Of a stretch of DNA of 64,000 nt, positions 33,177 through 40,944 are shown piece by piece; position 1 is the first letter of the stretch; every line of letters begins with the position of its first letter. The notes under the pieces are model-generated. The model ran no database searches. It saw only the letters and a list, made by a program, of their open reading frames with translations, and was not told where the DNA came from. Location: NCBI GenBank assembly GCA_963817015.1, contig CAWFMV010000019.1:992001-1056000 (forward strand), written 5' to 3'. The translations under genes were made by a program, and so were the position numbers. This DNA is from VAZQ01 sp963817015. GTDB lineage: Bacteria; Pseudomonadota; Alphaproteobacteria; Rhizobiales; Xanthobacteraceae.

Positions 33177-35210
33177 TCAACCTGTGCTGGTGGCCGATAC
33201 TTTATGACAGGCGACGGTGTGTCGAGGTCCAATCTGCCGCACCTTGGGAACCTCGCGACGGCATTCTTCATCGGCGAGTGGACAACGAGTATGGAACACG
33301 CAGCCGGAGGGCGGGGTCAAGGGTGATGGAATTTCTCCCTTCAGCGCGCGCGGCGCGCGTGATCTCTCCACCCGCGGGTCTGGAATCGGCGCCGCATCCA
33401 AAAGCGCCTGGGTATAGGGATGGAGCGGCCGGGCGTAGAGCTCGTCACGATCGGCGACCTCGGCGATGCGCCCGAGATACATGACCGCGACCCGGTCGGA
33501 GATGTGGCGCACGACCGCAAGATCGTGCGCGATGAACAGGTAGCTGAGCTTGAGCCGTTCCTGCAGGTCCTCGAGCAGGTTGATGATCTGCCCCTGGATC
33601 GAGACATCGAGCGCGGAGACCGGCTCGTCGCAGACGATGAACCTCGGCTCGAGCGCAAGCGCGCGCGCGATTCCGACGCGCTGGCGCTGCCCGCCGGAAA
33701 GCTGGTGCGGATAGCGCTCGGCCATGTAGGGGAACAGGCCAACCTGGTTCAACAGCTCCGCAACGCGGTCATGTTCGCTGCGGCGGTCCTTGACCAGGCC
33801 ATAGACGCTGAGCGGCTCGCCGATGATCTGGCCGATGGTCATGCGCGGGTTGAGCGACGAATACGGGTCCTGGAAGATCACCTGGATGGCGCGGCGCAGC
33901 TCGCGCATGTCTTTTGCCGTGCAGTGCGTGATGTCGGTGCCCGCGTATCGGATCGTGCCTTCGGTCGCCGTCTCGAGCTTGAGGACGGTGCGGCCGACCG
34001 TGGTCTTGCCGCAGCCCGACTCGCCGACGAGCCCGAGCGTCTCACCCGGCGCGATCGAGAACGACACATCGTCGACCGCCTTCACGGTGACCATGCGCGA
34101 CGACAGGATGCCGGCGCCGAGCGCCGGTACGGCGAAATACTTGTGCAGATGCTCGACCACCAGCAGGGGCTTCTCGGCGTGCTCGGTGGTGGCGACTGCC
34201 GCCGTCTTGCCGCGTGCGACTTCGGTCAGCAGCGTGCCGGCGACGATCTCGTTGGCGCGGATGCAGGCCGACGCATGGCCCGGCGCAATGTCCCGCAACA
34301 CCATCTCGGTGAGACAGGCGTCCTGCCGATAGGGACAGCGCGGCGCGAACCGGCATCCGGCCGGTGGCGTGCGCAGATCGGGCGGCAGTCCCTCGATCGT
34401 CTCGAGCCGCACGCCGCGCGGCAGATCGAGCCGCGGCACCGAGCGCATCAAGCCGATGGTGTAGGGATGCAGCGGACGCAGGAATACATCGTCGGCGGTG
34501 CCCTGCTCGATGATGCGGGCTGCGTACATCACGTTGACGCGGTCGGCATAGCGGGCGACCACGCCGAGATTGTGCGTGATGATAATGAGCGCGATGTTGA
34601 GGCGCCGCGACAGATCCTTCATCAGCTCCAGGATCTGAGCCTGGATGGTGACGTCGAGCGCGGTGGTCGGCTCGTCCGCGATGATGAGCTTGGGGTTGCA
34701 GGCAAGCCCGATCGCGATCATCACCCGCTGGCGCATGCCGCCGGAGAGCTGATGCGGGTATTGCTCGAGCCTGCGTTCGCCGTCGGTGATGCCGACGAGC
34801 TGTAGGAGCTCGAGCGCGCGAGCGCGTGCCTTGGCCTCGTCCATCTTCAGATGGACGAACAAGGGCTCCATGATCTGCTCGCCGATCGAGAGGACCGGGT
34901 TGAGCGAGGTCATCGGCTCCTGGAAGATCATGGAGATGTCGCGGCCGCGGATCTCGCGCATCTGCTCGGCCGAGAGCGTGAGGAGGTCGCGGCCCTCGAA
35001 CAGGATGCGTCCGGCCGTGACCCGCCCGGCGGGCTTGGACAAGAGCCCCATGATGGCGAGTGAGGAGACCGACTTGCCGCAGCCGGATTCGCCTACGATC
35101 GCGACCACCTCGCCGCGGCGGACCGAGTAGGAGATACCATCAACGGCATGGACGGCGCCGCGCGACGTGTCGAACCGCACATGCAGGTCCTGCACGTCAA
35201 GCAAAGGCAT
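33177..35210 (-). CDS. Fused two-domain peptide ABC transporter ATPase (DppD-DppF type)
   Basis: A 677-residue protein joining two ABC ATPases that are separate in E. coli Dpp. MPLLDVQDLHVRFDTSRGAV at 35210 is the chosen start; earlier in-frame Met codons lack similarity. Domain 1: Walker A VGESGCGKS, signature LSGGMRQRV, Walker B IIADEPTTALD, and a C-terminal oligopeptide/dipeptide tail with Cys cluster (GCRFAPRCPYRQDAC). Domain 2: Walker A VGESGCGKTT, LSGGQRQRVGI, FIVCDEPVSALD, and the tail GCVFHTRCPLADEEC. Both sites look complete. First gene of the operon. Confidence 0.93.
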   Translation of the reverse strand: MPLLDVQDLHVRFDTSRGAVHAVDGISYSVRRGEVVAIVGESGCGKSVSSLAIMGLLSKPAGRVTAGRILFEGRDLLTLSAEQMREIRGRDISMIFQEPMTSLNPVLSIGEQIMEPLFVHLKMDEAKARARALELLQLVGITDGERRLEQYPHQLSGGMRQRVMIAIGLACNPKLIIADEPTTALDVTIQAQILELMKDLSRRLNIALIIITHNLGVVARYADRVNVMYAARIIEQGTADDVFLRPLHPYTIGLMRSVPRLDLPRGVRLETIEGLPPDLRTPPAGCRFAPRCPYRQDACLTEMVLRDIAPGHASACIRANEIVAGTLLTEVARGKTAAVATTEHAEKPLLVVEHLHKYFAVPALGAGILSSRMVTVKAVDDVSFSIAPGETLGLVGESGCGKTTVGRTVLKLETATEGTIRYAGTDITHCTAKDMRELRRAIQVIFQDPYSSLNPRMTIGQIIGEPLSVYGLVKDRRSEHDRVAELLNQVGLFPYMAERYPHQLSGGQRQRVGIARALALEPRFIVCDEPVSALDVSIQGQIINLLEDLQERLKLSYLFIAHDLAVVRHISDRVAVMYLGRIAEVADRDELYARPLHPYTQALLDAAPIPDPRVERSRAPRALKGEIPSPLTPPSGCVFHTRCPLADEECRREVPKVRQIGPRHTVACHKVSATSTG

Positions 35211-35639
35211 CTCTGGCCCGGCTTGCCTCGGGCTGTCGATCAAGGTTGCGGTCCTGACGTTCAATGTGCGGGCTTGTTGTTGGTTATGGCTCGCCCCCTG
35301 GAGCCTATACCCGATCGGAGGACAGACGGCCATCAGACCTTTTGTCGTATTGCGGATTGAGTTGACGCCCGGGGTCTTTGTTTTTGCAGTGCAACGAAAA
35401 AATTTCGACCAGGCCAAGTCGGTAGCCAGCTCAGGTCGAACAATGGTCCCGACTGTGGAAGCACGAGACGTCGGTATCGGCTCGGGCATCGATCACGTGT
35501 CGGTGAGGGCTTTCAGCAAGAATTGACTTTACAGTGAAATTCACTTTAGGATTTCTTATTGTGATCTACGGCGGATTGCCGAGAACTGAATAGCGGCTCT
35601 TTGACAACTAAATAGGTGACTAGGGACGACCACCATTCT
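35211..35639. other. Upstream region of the peptide-transport operon
   Basis: About 430 bases with no supported gene; it should hold the leftward operon promoter. The only clear signal is the palindrome at 35533-35545. The stretch 35520-35570 is AT-rich for this genome. Confidence 0.4.
35533..35545. promoter_or_regulatory. Palindrome AGTGAAATTCACT
   Basis: A 6-bp perfect dyad with one central base (AGTGAA-A-TTCACT) in the AT-rich region upstream of the peptide-transport operon. Possible repressor operator; the cognate regulator is not in the window. Confidence 0.35.
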
Positions 35640-36022
35640 CCGTTCGTCCCCGCGGAAGCGGGGACCCAGACTTGGCGAAGTTACGCCGATATATCGTCCC
35701 AGAGATCACGCCACGCGGAATTCATCTCCTCGATGAGCTTCGGTTTCCAAGCCCGATTCCATTTCTTGATTTGACGTTCGCGGACCAAGGCAGATTCGCG
35801 CGTTTTCATGCTGCTCATACCACACCAGCATGTTCACTCCATAGTCGCTGGTAAATCCGGGCACAGCTCCGGTTCGATGCTGCCAGGCCCGCCGAACGAG
35901 ATCATCTGTCATCCCAGTGTACAGTGTTCCGTTACGTTGGCTTGCAAGGATGTAAACATAGAAACTCATTGCTCTTGGCTCCTGGGTCCCCGCTTTCGCG
36001 TCGCTTTCGCGGGGACGAACGG
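35640..36022. mobile_element. Putative mobile element with GIY-YIG nuclease gene and inverted terminal repeats
   Basis: A 383-bp unit. Left end 35640-35669 is the 30-bp arm (CCGTTCGTCCCCGC to GGGGACCCAG). Right end 35982-36022 is the inverse arm, lengthened by an 11-bp duplication inside its hairpin (GCTTTCGCGTCGCTTTCGC). The only gene inside, on the minus strand, is a GIY-YIG nuclease. Its Shine-Dalgarno GGAG (35982-35979) touches the inner edge of the right arm and its stop lies 12 bp from the left arm, so gene and ends form one compact unit. Solo copies of the ends occur at 14039, 22210 and 38967. Confidence 0.6.
35681..35969 (-). CDS. GIY-YIG family nuclease (one apparent frameshift)
   Basis: A single-domain GIY-YIG endonuclease of about 95 residues. 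MSFYVYILASQRNGTLYTGM carries the two Tyr motifs (VYI and YTG, the latter replacing YIG), then DDLVRRAWQH with the catalytic Arg. The first frame breaks after WYEQHENAR near 35798; ESALVRERQIKKWNRAWKPK, then LIEEMNSAWRDLWDD in another frame completes the domain, including the likely catalytic Glu in RERQIK, and stops at 35681. One missing G explains the break. It is enclosed by inverted repeats. These small YhbQ/URI-like proteins usually have no assigned role. Confidence 0.8.
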
Positions 36023-36094
36023 AGAGGAGAGAAATCGAATAATACTTCAAGAGCTTAACCCCACTTTCACCTTGGCATCCCCGTAAGCCTCACG

Positions 36095-36143
36095 TTTGGC
36101 AAAACGAAACCAACGCGGCGTTTTGGCAAAACGAAACCAAACG
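36095..36143. repeat. Direct repeat of about 21 bp, two copies
   Basis: TTTGGCAAAACGAAACCAA occurs at 36095-36113 and again at 36122-36140, 27 bp apart, just downstream of the CoA-transferase stop. Two copies only, so not a CRISPR. Confidence 0.7.
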
Positions 36144-36160
36144 TCCAACAGTTGGGCGCC

Positions 36161-37333
36161 TCACGCCTCTCCGATCTCGCGCAGGATCTCGGCGGTATGC
36201 TCACCGAGCCGCGGGGAGGGGCGCGGCGATGCGACTGGCTTGCCGCCGATCATGATCGGGGTACGGACGCCAGGAATCTTGCCGTCCTTGGCGGCGTCGC
36301 TCGCGAGCTCAAGCCGCATGCCGCGATGAATGACCTGCGGATCGGCAAAGACGTGATCAAGATCGTTGATCGGACCGGCGGGAACGCCGACCGCTTCGAG
36401 CTTGTCCAGAAGCTCGCCGCTCTTCATGCGCTTGGTGAGCGTCGAGAGCTGGCCGACCAGCTCGTCACGGTGCGCCAGACGTCCGATGTTGTTGAGGTAG
36501 TCGGCTTTCTGCGCGAGCTCCGGCTCGCCCAGCACGCCACACAGTTTCTGATACTGGCTGTCGTTGCCGGTCGCGATGATGATGTGGCCGTCGGCGACCG
36601 GGAACACCTGATACGGTACGATATTGGGGTGTGTGTTGCCCTGGCGCTTGGGAACGACGCCCGAGACCAGGTAGTTGAGCGCCTGGTTGGCGAGCACGCC
36701 GACCTGGCTGTCGACCAGGGCGGCATCGACCAGCGTGCCGCGCCCGGTTTTCTGCCGCTCGACCAGCGCGGCGAGCACGCCGACGACCGCATAGACGCCG
36801 GTAAAGATGTCGGCGATCGGAACGCCACCCCGTGTTGGCTCGCCGTCCGGCGTGCCGGTGAGGCTCATGAAGCCGCCCATGCCCTGCGCCATCAGGTCAT
36901 AGCCGGCGCGCGACGCATAGGGGCCGGTCTGGCCGAAGCCGGTGACGGAGCAATAGATCAGATGCGGGTTGTCGGCCTTGAGGCTTTCATAGTCGAGCCC
37001 GAACTTCTTGAGCCCGCCGACCTTGAAGTTCTCCAGCAGCACGTCGGAGCGCGCCGCGAGCTTCTTCACGATGCGCTGGCCTTCCGGCGCCTCGAAGTCG
37101 AGCTCGATCGAGCGCTTGCCGCGATTGGTGCCATGGAAATAGGCAGAGCCCAGATGGCCGCCGTCGGCTGCCGGTACGAAGGGAGGGCCCCACGCACGCG
37201 TGTCGTCGCCGGCGCCCTTGCGCTCCACCTTGATCACGTCGGCGCCGAGGTCGGCGAGGATCTGCCCCGCCCACGGCCCCGCCAGAATGCGGGCAAGCTC
37301 GAGGACACGCACACCGCTGAGGGGACCCGACAT
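36161..37333 (-). CDS. CaiB/BaiF family (family III) CoA-transferase
   Basis: A 390-residue acyl-CoA:carboxylate CoA-transferase. MSGPLSGVRVLELARILAGP and WAGQILADLGADVIKVE form the classic N-terminus; the catalytic Asp is D146 in RAGYDLMAQGMGG, the site of the aspartyl-CoA anhydride. GGVPIADIFTGVYAVVGVLA and the QVGVLANQALNYL region follow. Divergent from malonyl-CoA decarboxylase over a 212-bp gap, hinting at shared use of a short acyl-CoA. Substrates unknown. Confidence 0.9.
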   Translation of the reverse strand: MSGPLSGVRVLELARILAGPWAGQILADLGADVIKVERKGAGDDTRAWGPPFVPAADGGHLGSAYFHGTNRGKRSIELDFEAPEGQRIVKKLAARSDVLLENFKVGGLKKFGLDYESLKADNPHLIYCSVTGFGQTGPYASRAGYDLMAQGMGGFMSLTGTPDGEPTRGGVPIADIFTGVYAVVGVLAALVERQKTGRGTLVDAALVDSQVGVLANQALNYLVSGVVPKRQGNTHPNIVPYQVFPVADGHIIIATGNDSQYQKLCGVLGEPELAQKADYLNNIGRLAHRDELVGQLSTLTKRMKSGELLDKLEAVGVPAGPINDLDHVFADPQVIHRGMRLELASDAAKDGKIPGVRTPIMIGGKPVASPRPSPRLGEHTAEILREIGEA

Positions 37334-37545
37334 CGAAAACTCCTTGGAAACCGCGCGGCGAACGGCCGCGCCAGAAGACCGCGGCTAAAACCGCCGCCAA
37401 AACCGCCGCCTGTGTGGCGCGCCGGCACGGCCTTGTCCATAGCTGGTCACCAGGCCGTTAACGACGGTCCAAAGTGTTTACGACGATTTGTGGAATTCGG
37501 CCGCCATAACCATTTAATGTCACGGAGCAGGGATAATTTCGTGCC

Positions 37546-38931
37546 GTGAACACCTCCTTTTTTGGCGAGCTTTTGCAAAGCATCACGGAGCGCGGGCGCG
37601 CGCTCCTCGATCGCACGCGTGAGCGCCGCGAGAGCGCGGAAGAGCGCTCGGCGAGCCTGGTGGAGCTTTGCGAGGAGCTCCTCTCCGGGCGCGGCGAAGC
37701 CTCCGGTGTCGCGCTCGCGCGCGAGATTCTGTCGCACTATGCAGAGCTGACCTCAGGGCCGCGTATCGCGTTCTTCGAGGCGCTCGCTCGTGGCTTCGGT
37801 CCCGACCATGGCAAGCTCGACGCCGCCATCGCGGCGTGGCGCGCGAATCCATCCGATGACACCGCGACGCGGGTTCACCGCGCGGCCGAGCCACGCCGGC
37901 AGGAATTGCTGCGCCGGCTCAACCTCGCGCCCGGCGGCACCGCTGCACTGGTGCGCATGCGCGAGCAGCTGCTCGATGCTCTCAACCGTCGCGGCGATCT
38001 CAAGGTCGTCGACAACGACTTCGTGCACATGTTCTCGTCGTGGTTCAACCGTGGTTTCCTGGTGCTGCGGCGCATCGACTGGTCGACGCCGGCGAGCGTC
38101 CTCGAAAGGATCATCCGCTATGAAGCGGTGCACCAGATCCGCGACTGGAACGATCTGCGCCACCGCATCGATCCGCCCGACCGCCGCTGCTACGCCTTCT
38201 TTCATCCGGCGCTGATCGATGACCCCTTGATCTTCGTCGAGGTCGCGCTCACGCGCGAGATCCCGTCCGCGATCGCGCCGATCCTCACCGTGCAGCGCGA
38301 CGTGATCACTCCCGACAAGGCGACGACCGCGGTGTTCTATTCGATCTCGAACTGCCAGCGCGGCTTGAGCGGCGTCTCCTTCGGTCATTTCCTGATCAAG
38401 CAGGTGGCCGAGGAGATCGCGCGCGAGACGCCCAAGCTCTCGACCTTCGTGACGCTGTCGCCGGCACCGAACTTTGCGCAGTGGCTCACGCGCGAGCGCG
38501 CCAATGAGCAGTCGCAGGTGATTTCCGCGAACGACCGCGCCGCGCTTGCCAATCTCGATACGGTGGGCTGGTGGCAGGCCGAAGCGACGCGCGAGCCCGT
38601 GAAGGAGCCGCTGATCCGCGCGGCGGCCTGGTACTATCTGCATGCCCGCACCCGCAATGGCGGCCCGGTCGATTCGGTCGCGCGCTTCCACCTCGGCAAT
38701 GGCGCGCGGCTCGAGCGCCTGAATTGGCTTGGCGACACCTCGGAGCGTGCGATCTCTCAGGCCTGCGGCCTGATGGTCAATTATCTCTACGACCTCGAGG
38801 ATATCGAGGAGAACCACGAGGCCTTTGCGCAGCAACGCACGGTCGTCGCCTCCAAGGCGGTGACGAGCCTCAACAAAGTGCCGGCGCGCGACGTGGTTCC
38901 GCTGGGCGACGTCGACATGGCGGCGATGTAG
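37546..38931 (+). CDS. Malonyl-CoA decarboxylase
   Basis: A 461-residue enzyme that converts malonyl-CoA to acetyl-CoA. The start is a GTG (VNTSFFGELLQSITERGRAL). N-terminal helical domain (GPRIAFFEALARGFGPDHGK) and C-terminal GNAT-like catalytic domain: CYAFFHPALIDDPLIFVEVA, SISNCQRGLSGVSFGHFLIK with the catalytic Ser, and ARFHLGNGARLERLNWLGD with the catalytic His. In rhizobia it acts in malonate breakdown. No matB or matC gene is nearby; the divergent CoA-transferase could supply malonyl-CoA. Confidence 0.93.
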   Translation: MNTSFFGELLQSITERGRALLDRTRERRESAEERSASLVELCEELLSGRGEASGVALAREILSHYAELTSGPRIAFFEALARGFGPDHGKLDAAIAAWRANPSDDTATRVHRAAEPRRQELLRRLNLAPGGTAALVRMREQLLDALNRRGDLKVVDNDFVHMFSSWFNRGFLVLRRIDWSTPASVLERIIRYEAVHQIRDWNDLRHRIDPPDRRCYAFFHPALIDDPLIFVEVALTREIPSAIAPILTVQRDVITPDKATTAVFYSISNCQRGLSGVSFGHFLIKQVAEEIARETPKLSTFVTLSPAPNFAQWLTRERANEQSQVISANDRAALANLDTVGWWQAEATREPVKEPLIRAAAWYYLHARTRNGGPVDSVARFHLGNGARLERLNWLGDTSERAISQACGLMVNYLYDLEDIEENHEAFAQQRTVVASKAVTSLNKVPARDVVPLGDVDMAAM

Positions 38932-38966
38932 TCGTCGCGATTTCCAATATGGAGTCGAGGTGTTAG

Positions 38967-39050
38967 CCGTTCGTCCCCGCGGAAGCGGGGACCCAGTTCT
39001 TTGGCGGAGTTCTCGGCCTCTGGATTCCCGCTTGCGCGGGAATGAACGGA
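38967..39050. repeat. Solo copy 3 of the GIY-YIG-associated inverted repeat
   Basis: Left arm 38967-38996 is identical to the 30-bp arms at 22210 and 35640. The right arm 39020-39049 is the divergent inverse ending GGGAATGAACGG, as in the copy at 14039. The spacer TTCTTTGGC, GGAGTTCTCGGCC matches the 22210 spacer almost exactly. Confidence 0.88.
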
Positions 39051-39081
39051 GTTTGTGGCTTGCTTTGAGCAAAGCAAAAGT

Positions 39082-39777
39082 CTACGTGCGCCCATAGACC
39101 GGCACGATCGCGCCGCGGGTTACCGCGTTCTGCGGCGAAGCAAGAAACAGGATCGTCGCCGCGACTTCCTCGACTTTGGGCCAGGCCGCATGATCGGCTT
39201 TCGGCATGGCGGCGCGGTTCGCTGCCGTATCCATGATCGAGGGTGCGACCGCGTTGACCAGGATGCCGAGCTTGGCCACTTCTTCTGAGAGCGCGATCGT
39301 GAACGCCACGACCGCGGCCTTGCTGGCCGTATAGGCGGCCATGCCGGCGCCGCTGCGCGGCTCAAGCGCTGGGCGCGCCGCCACATTGACGATGCGGCCT
39401 CCGCGGCCGGTCATCGCGTTCACGGCACCGCGGCTGCACAGGAACGCGGTGACGAGATTCATCTCTATCTGTTTCATCAGCTCGGCCTTCGTAGTCTGCG
39501 CGACCTCAGCCATCGCGAAGCCGCCGACCAGATGGATCGATGCCCAGAGCTGACTGACGCTGCTAAAGAGCCGCGCGACATCGGCCTCGTCGCCGAGATC
39601 GGACATGGCGACGAGCTTGACGCGCTCATGCCGGCGCAGCGCGAAGCGCTCGGCCTCCGCCGCGACCACATAAGGGACATGACAAGTGGCACCGGCCTCG
39701 ACGAGCGCGCCGACCACCGCGGCGCCGAGCGCGCCGGTGCCGCCGGTGACGATCACGTGGCGTTCGCGATAGTCCAT
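39082..39777 (-). CDS. Short-chain dehydrogenase/reductase
   Basis: A 231-residue SDR. ATG 39777 has AAGGAG upstream. Rossmann motif TGGTGALG (residues 11-18), a reduced NNAG-type motif (LVGGFAMAEV), and the YTASK active-site pair. The C-terminus (NAVTRGAIVPVYGRT) resembles family members ending with a glycine-rich strand. Substrate unknown. It lies 63 bp before the nitroreductase gene's stop reading the other way round, i.e. downstream of it on the same strand. Confidence 0.85.
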   Translation of the reverse strand: MDYRERHVIVTGGTGALGAAVVGALVEAGATCHVPYVVAAEAERFALRRHERVKLVAMSDLGDEADVARLFSSVSQLWASIHLVGGFAMAEVAQTTKAELMKQIEMNLVTAFLCSRGAVNAMTGRGGRIVNVAARPALEPRSGAGMAAYTASKAAVVAFTIALSEEVAKLGILVNAVAPSIMDTAANRAAMPKADHAAWPKVEEVAATILFLASPQNAVTRGAIVPVYGRT

Positions 39778-39840
39778 GGGTGCTGCTCCTTCAAATGACA
39801 TTCGTCGCCAATGTGACGGAGGTTACGGCACGATGGATCA

Positions 39841-40791
39841 TCAATCGAGTCGAAAGCCCTGCTCGCGCACGAAGGCGCCGAAATCGGTGCGGGTCGGCTC
39901 GGCATATTGGCGCGCCTTGTCCTGCGACCAGCCGTAGAAGCTCGCTTCGCCCCAGCGCTCGATGCGGCGCTGGCGCCGATAGGGTCGCAGCGCCGCGCGG
40001 CGCCGATCATAGGCCTCGATCTCACTGATAACGTCGCGCTCGCCATAATGGTTCTCGATGACGGTGGTCGAGAGCGACAGCCGCGGCGTGATCTCGCCCG
40101 CCTGCTCGGGCCAGCCGACGCACAGTCCCGCGATCGGAACAGTGCGCGGCGGCAGGTTGAGCGCCTTGGCGACGATCCGGGGATAATCCCTGATCGCGCT
40201 GATCGGGCAGGTGCCAAGGCCGGCGGCGGTTGCGGCCTGGATGAACGTTGTCATCACGATCGCACCATCGACTGTGGCGTTGAAGAACGCATCGAGGTGG
40301 TCGTTGGGGAATGGCTTGTCACGCCGCCTCGACATCATCGGCAACCGCGCGCCGTTGCCGACGAAGACCAGGAACACGGGCGCATTCATGATCCAGGGCA
40401 TCTCCGGGATGGTGTCGACGATCGTCTGGCGGATCGTGGTGTCGCGCACGATCACGATGTCGGCCTGCTGCAGGTCGCTCTTGGACGGCGCCGACAGCGC
40501 GCAGGCGCACAGAAGCCGCAGCAGATCCGGTTCCACCGGTCGTGGCAGGAAGCGCCGATGCGAGCGATGGCCGGCGATCCGCGTGAGCGCCTCGAGACCG
40601 GGAAGCTCCTCGGAGACATTGAGTTCCTCGCCGAAACGCTCGGCGAGCGCCTGGCGGATCGCGGTTGACGCAGTCGGATCGGACACCGCGGGGTCGGATG
40701 CGGCAGGATCGGACGCCGCAGGATCGGAGGCCGCAGGTTCAGACGCAGCAGGATCGGATACCGAAGGATCGGAAGCCGTTGGATCGGACAT
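39841..40791 (-). CDS. Nitroreductase-family flavoprotein with an N-terminal SDPAA repeat
   Basis: A 316-residue FMN-dependent oxidoreductase. After an N-terminal tract of about eight Ser-Asp-Pro-x-x pentapeptides (MSDPTASDPSVSDPAASEPA and onward) comes the fold: HRSHRRFLPRPVEPDLLRLL, CALSAPSKSDLQQADIVIVR for FMN binding, then FFNATVDGAIVMTTFIQAAT, AAGLGTCPISAIRDYP. The repeat is not part of the family and is encoded by a 15-bp minisatellite. The long frame upstream of 40791 is antisense over glpD and rejected. Divergent from glpD. Substrate unknown. Confidence 0.85.
   Translation of the reverse strand: MSDPTASDPSVSDPAASEPAASDPAASDPAASDPAVSDPTASTAIRQALAERFGEELNVSEELPGLEALTRIAGHRSHRRFLPRPVEPDLLRLLCACALSAPSKSDLQQADIVIVRDTTIRQTIVDTIPEMPWIMNAPVFLVFVGNGARLPMMSRRRDKPFPNDHLDAFFNATVDGAIVMTTFIQAATAAGLGTCPISAIRDYPRIVAKALNLPPRTVPIAGLCVGWPEQAGEITPRLSLSTTVIENHYGERDVISEIEAYDRRRAALRPYRRQRRIERWGEASFYGWSQDKARQYAEPTRTDFGAFVREQGFRLD
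40676..40788. repeat. 15-bp coding minisatellite in the nitroreductase gene
   Basis: Roughly eight degenerate tandem units of GATCGGACGCCGCAG type, encoding SDPAA-like pentapeptides (SDPTA, SDPSV, SDPAA, SEPAA, SDPAA, SDPAA, SDPAV, SDPTA). Unit number is likely to vary between strains. Confidence 0.85.
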
Positions 40792-40944
40792 GGCATTACC
40801 GTGGTTGGCAAGGCTGGACTTGCCTAGCATTACCCGGAGATTGGATCGGCCGCCATCAGGCTGCGAACAACGGGCATTCATGCATATAACTGCTTGAGCC
40901 CGAAGGTTGCCCCGCGCCATGCTGGGGCAGAGGGAATCAGCGGC

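Noticed and set aside
36095..36143. Direct repeat as a possible CRISPR
   Set aside because: Only two copies, no series of equal spacers and no cas gene.
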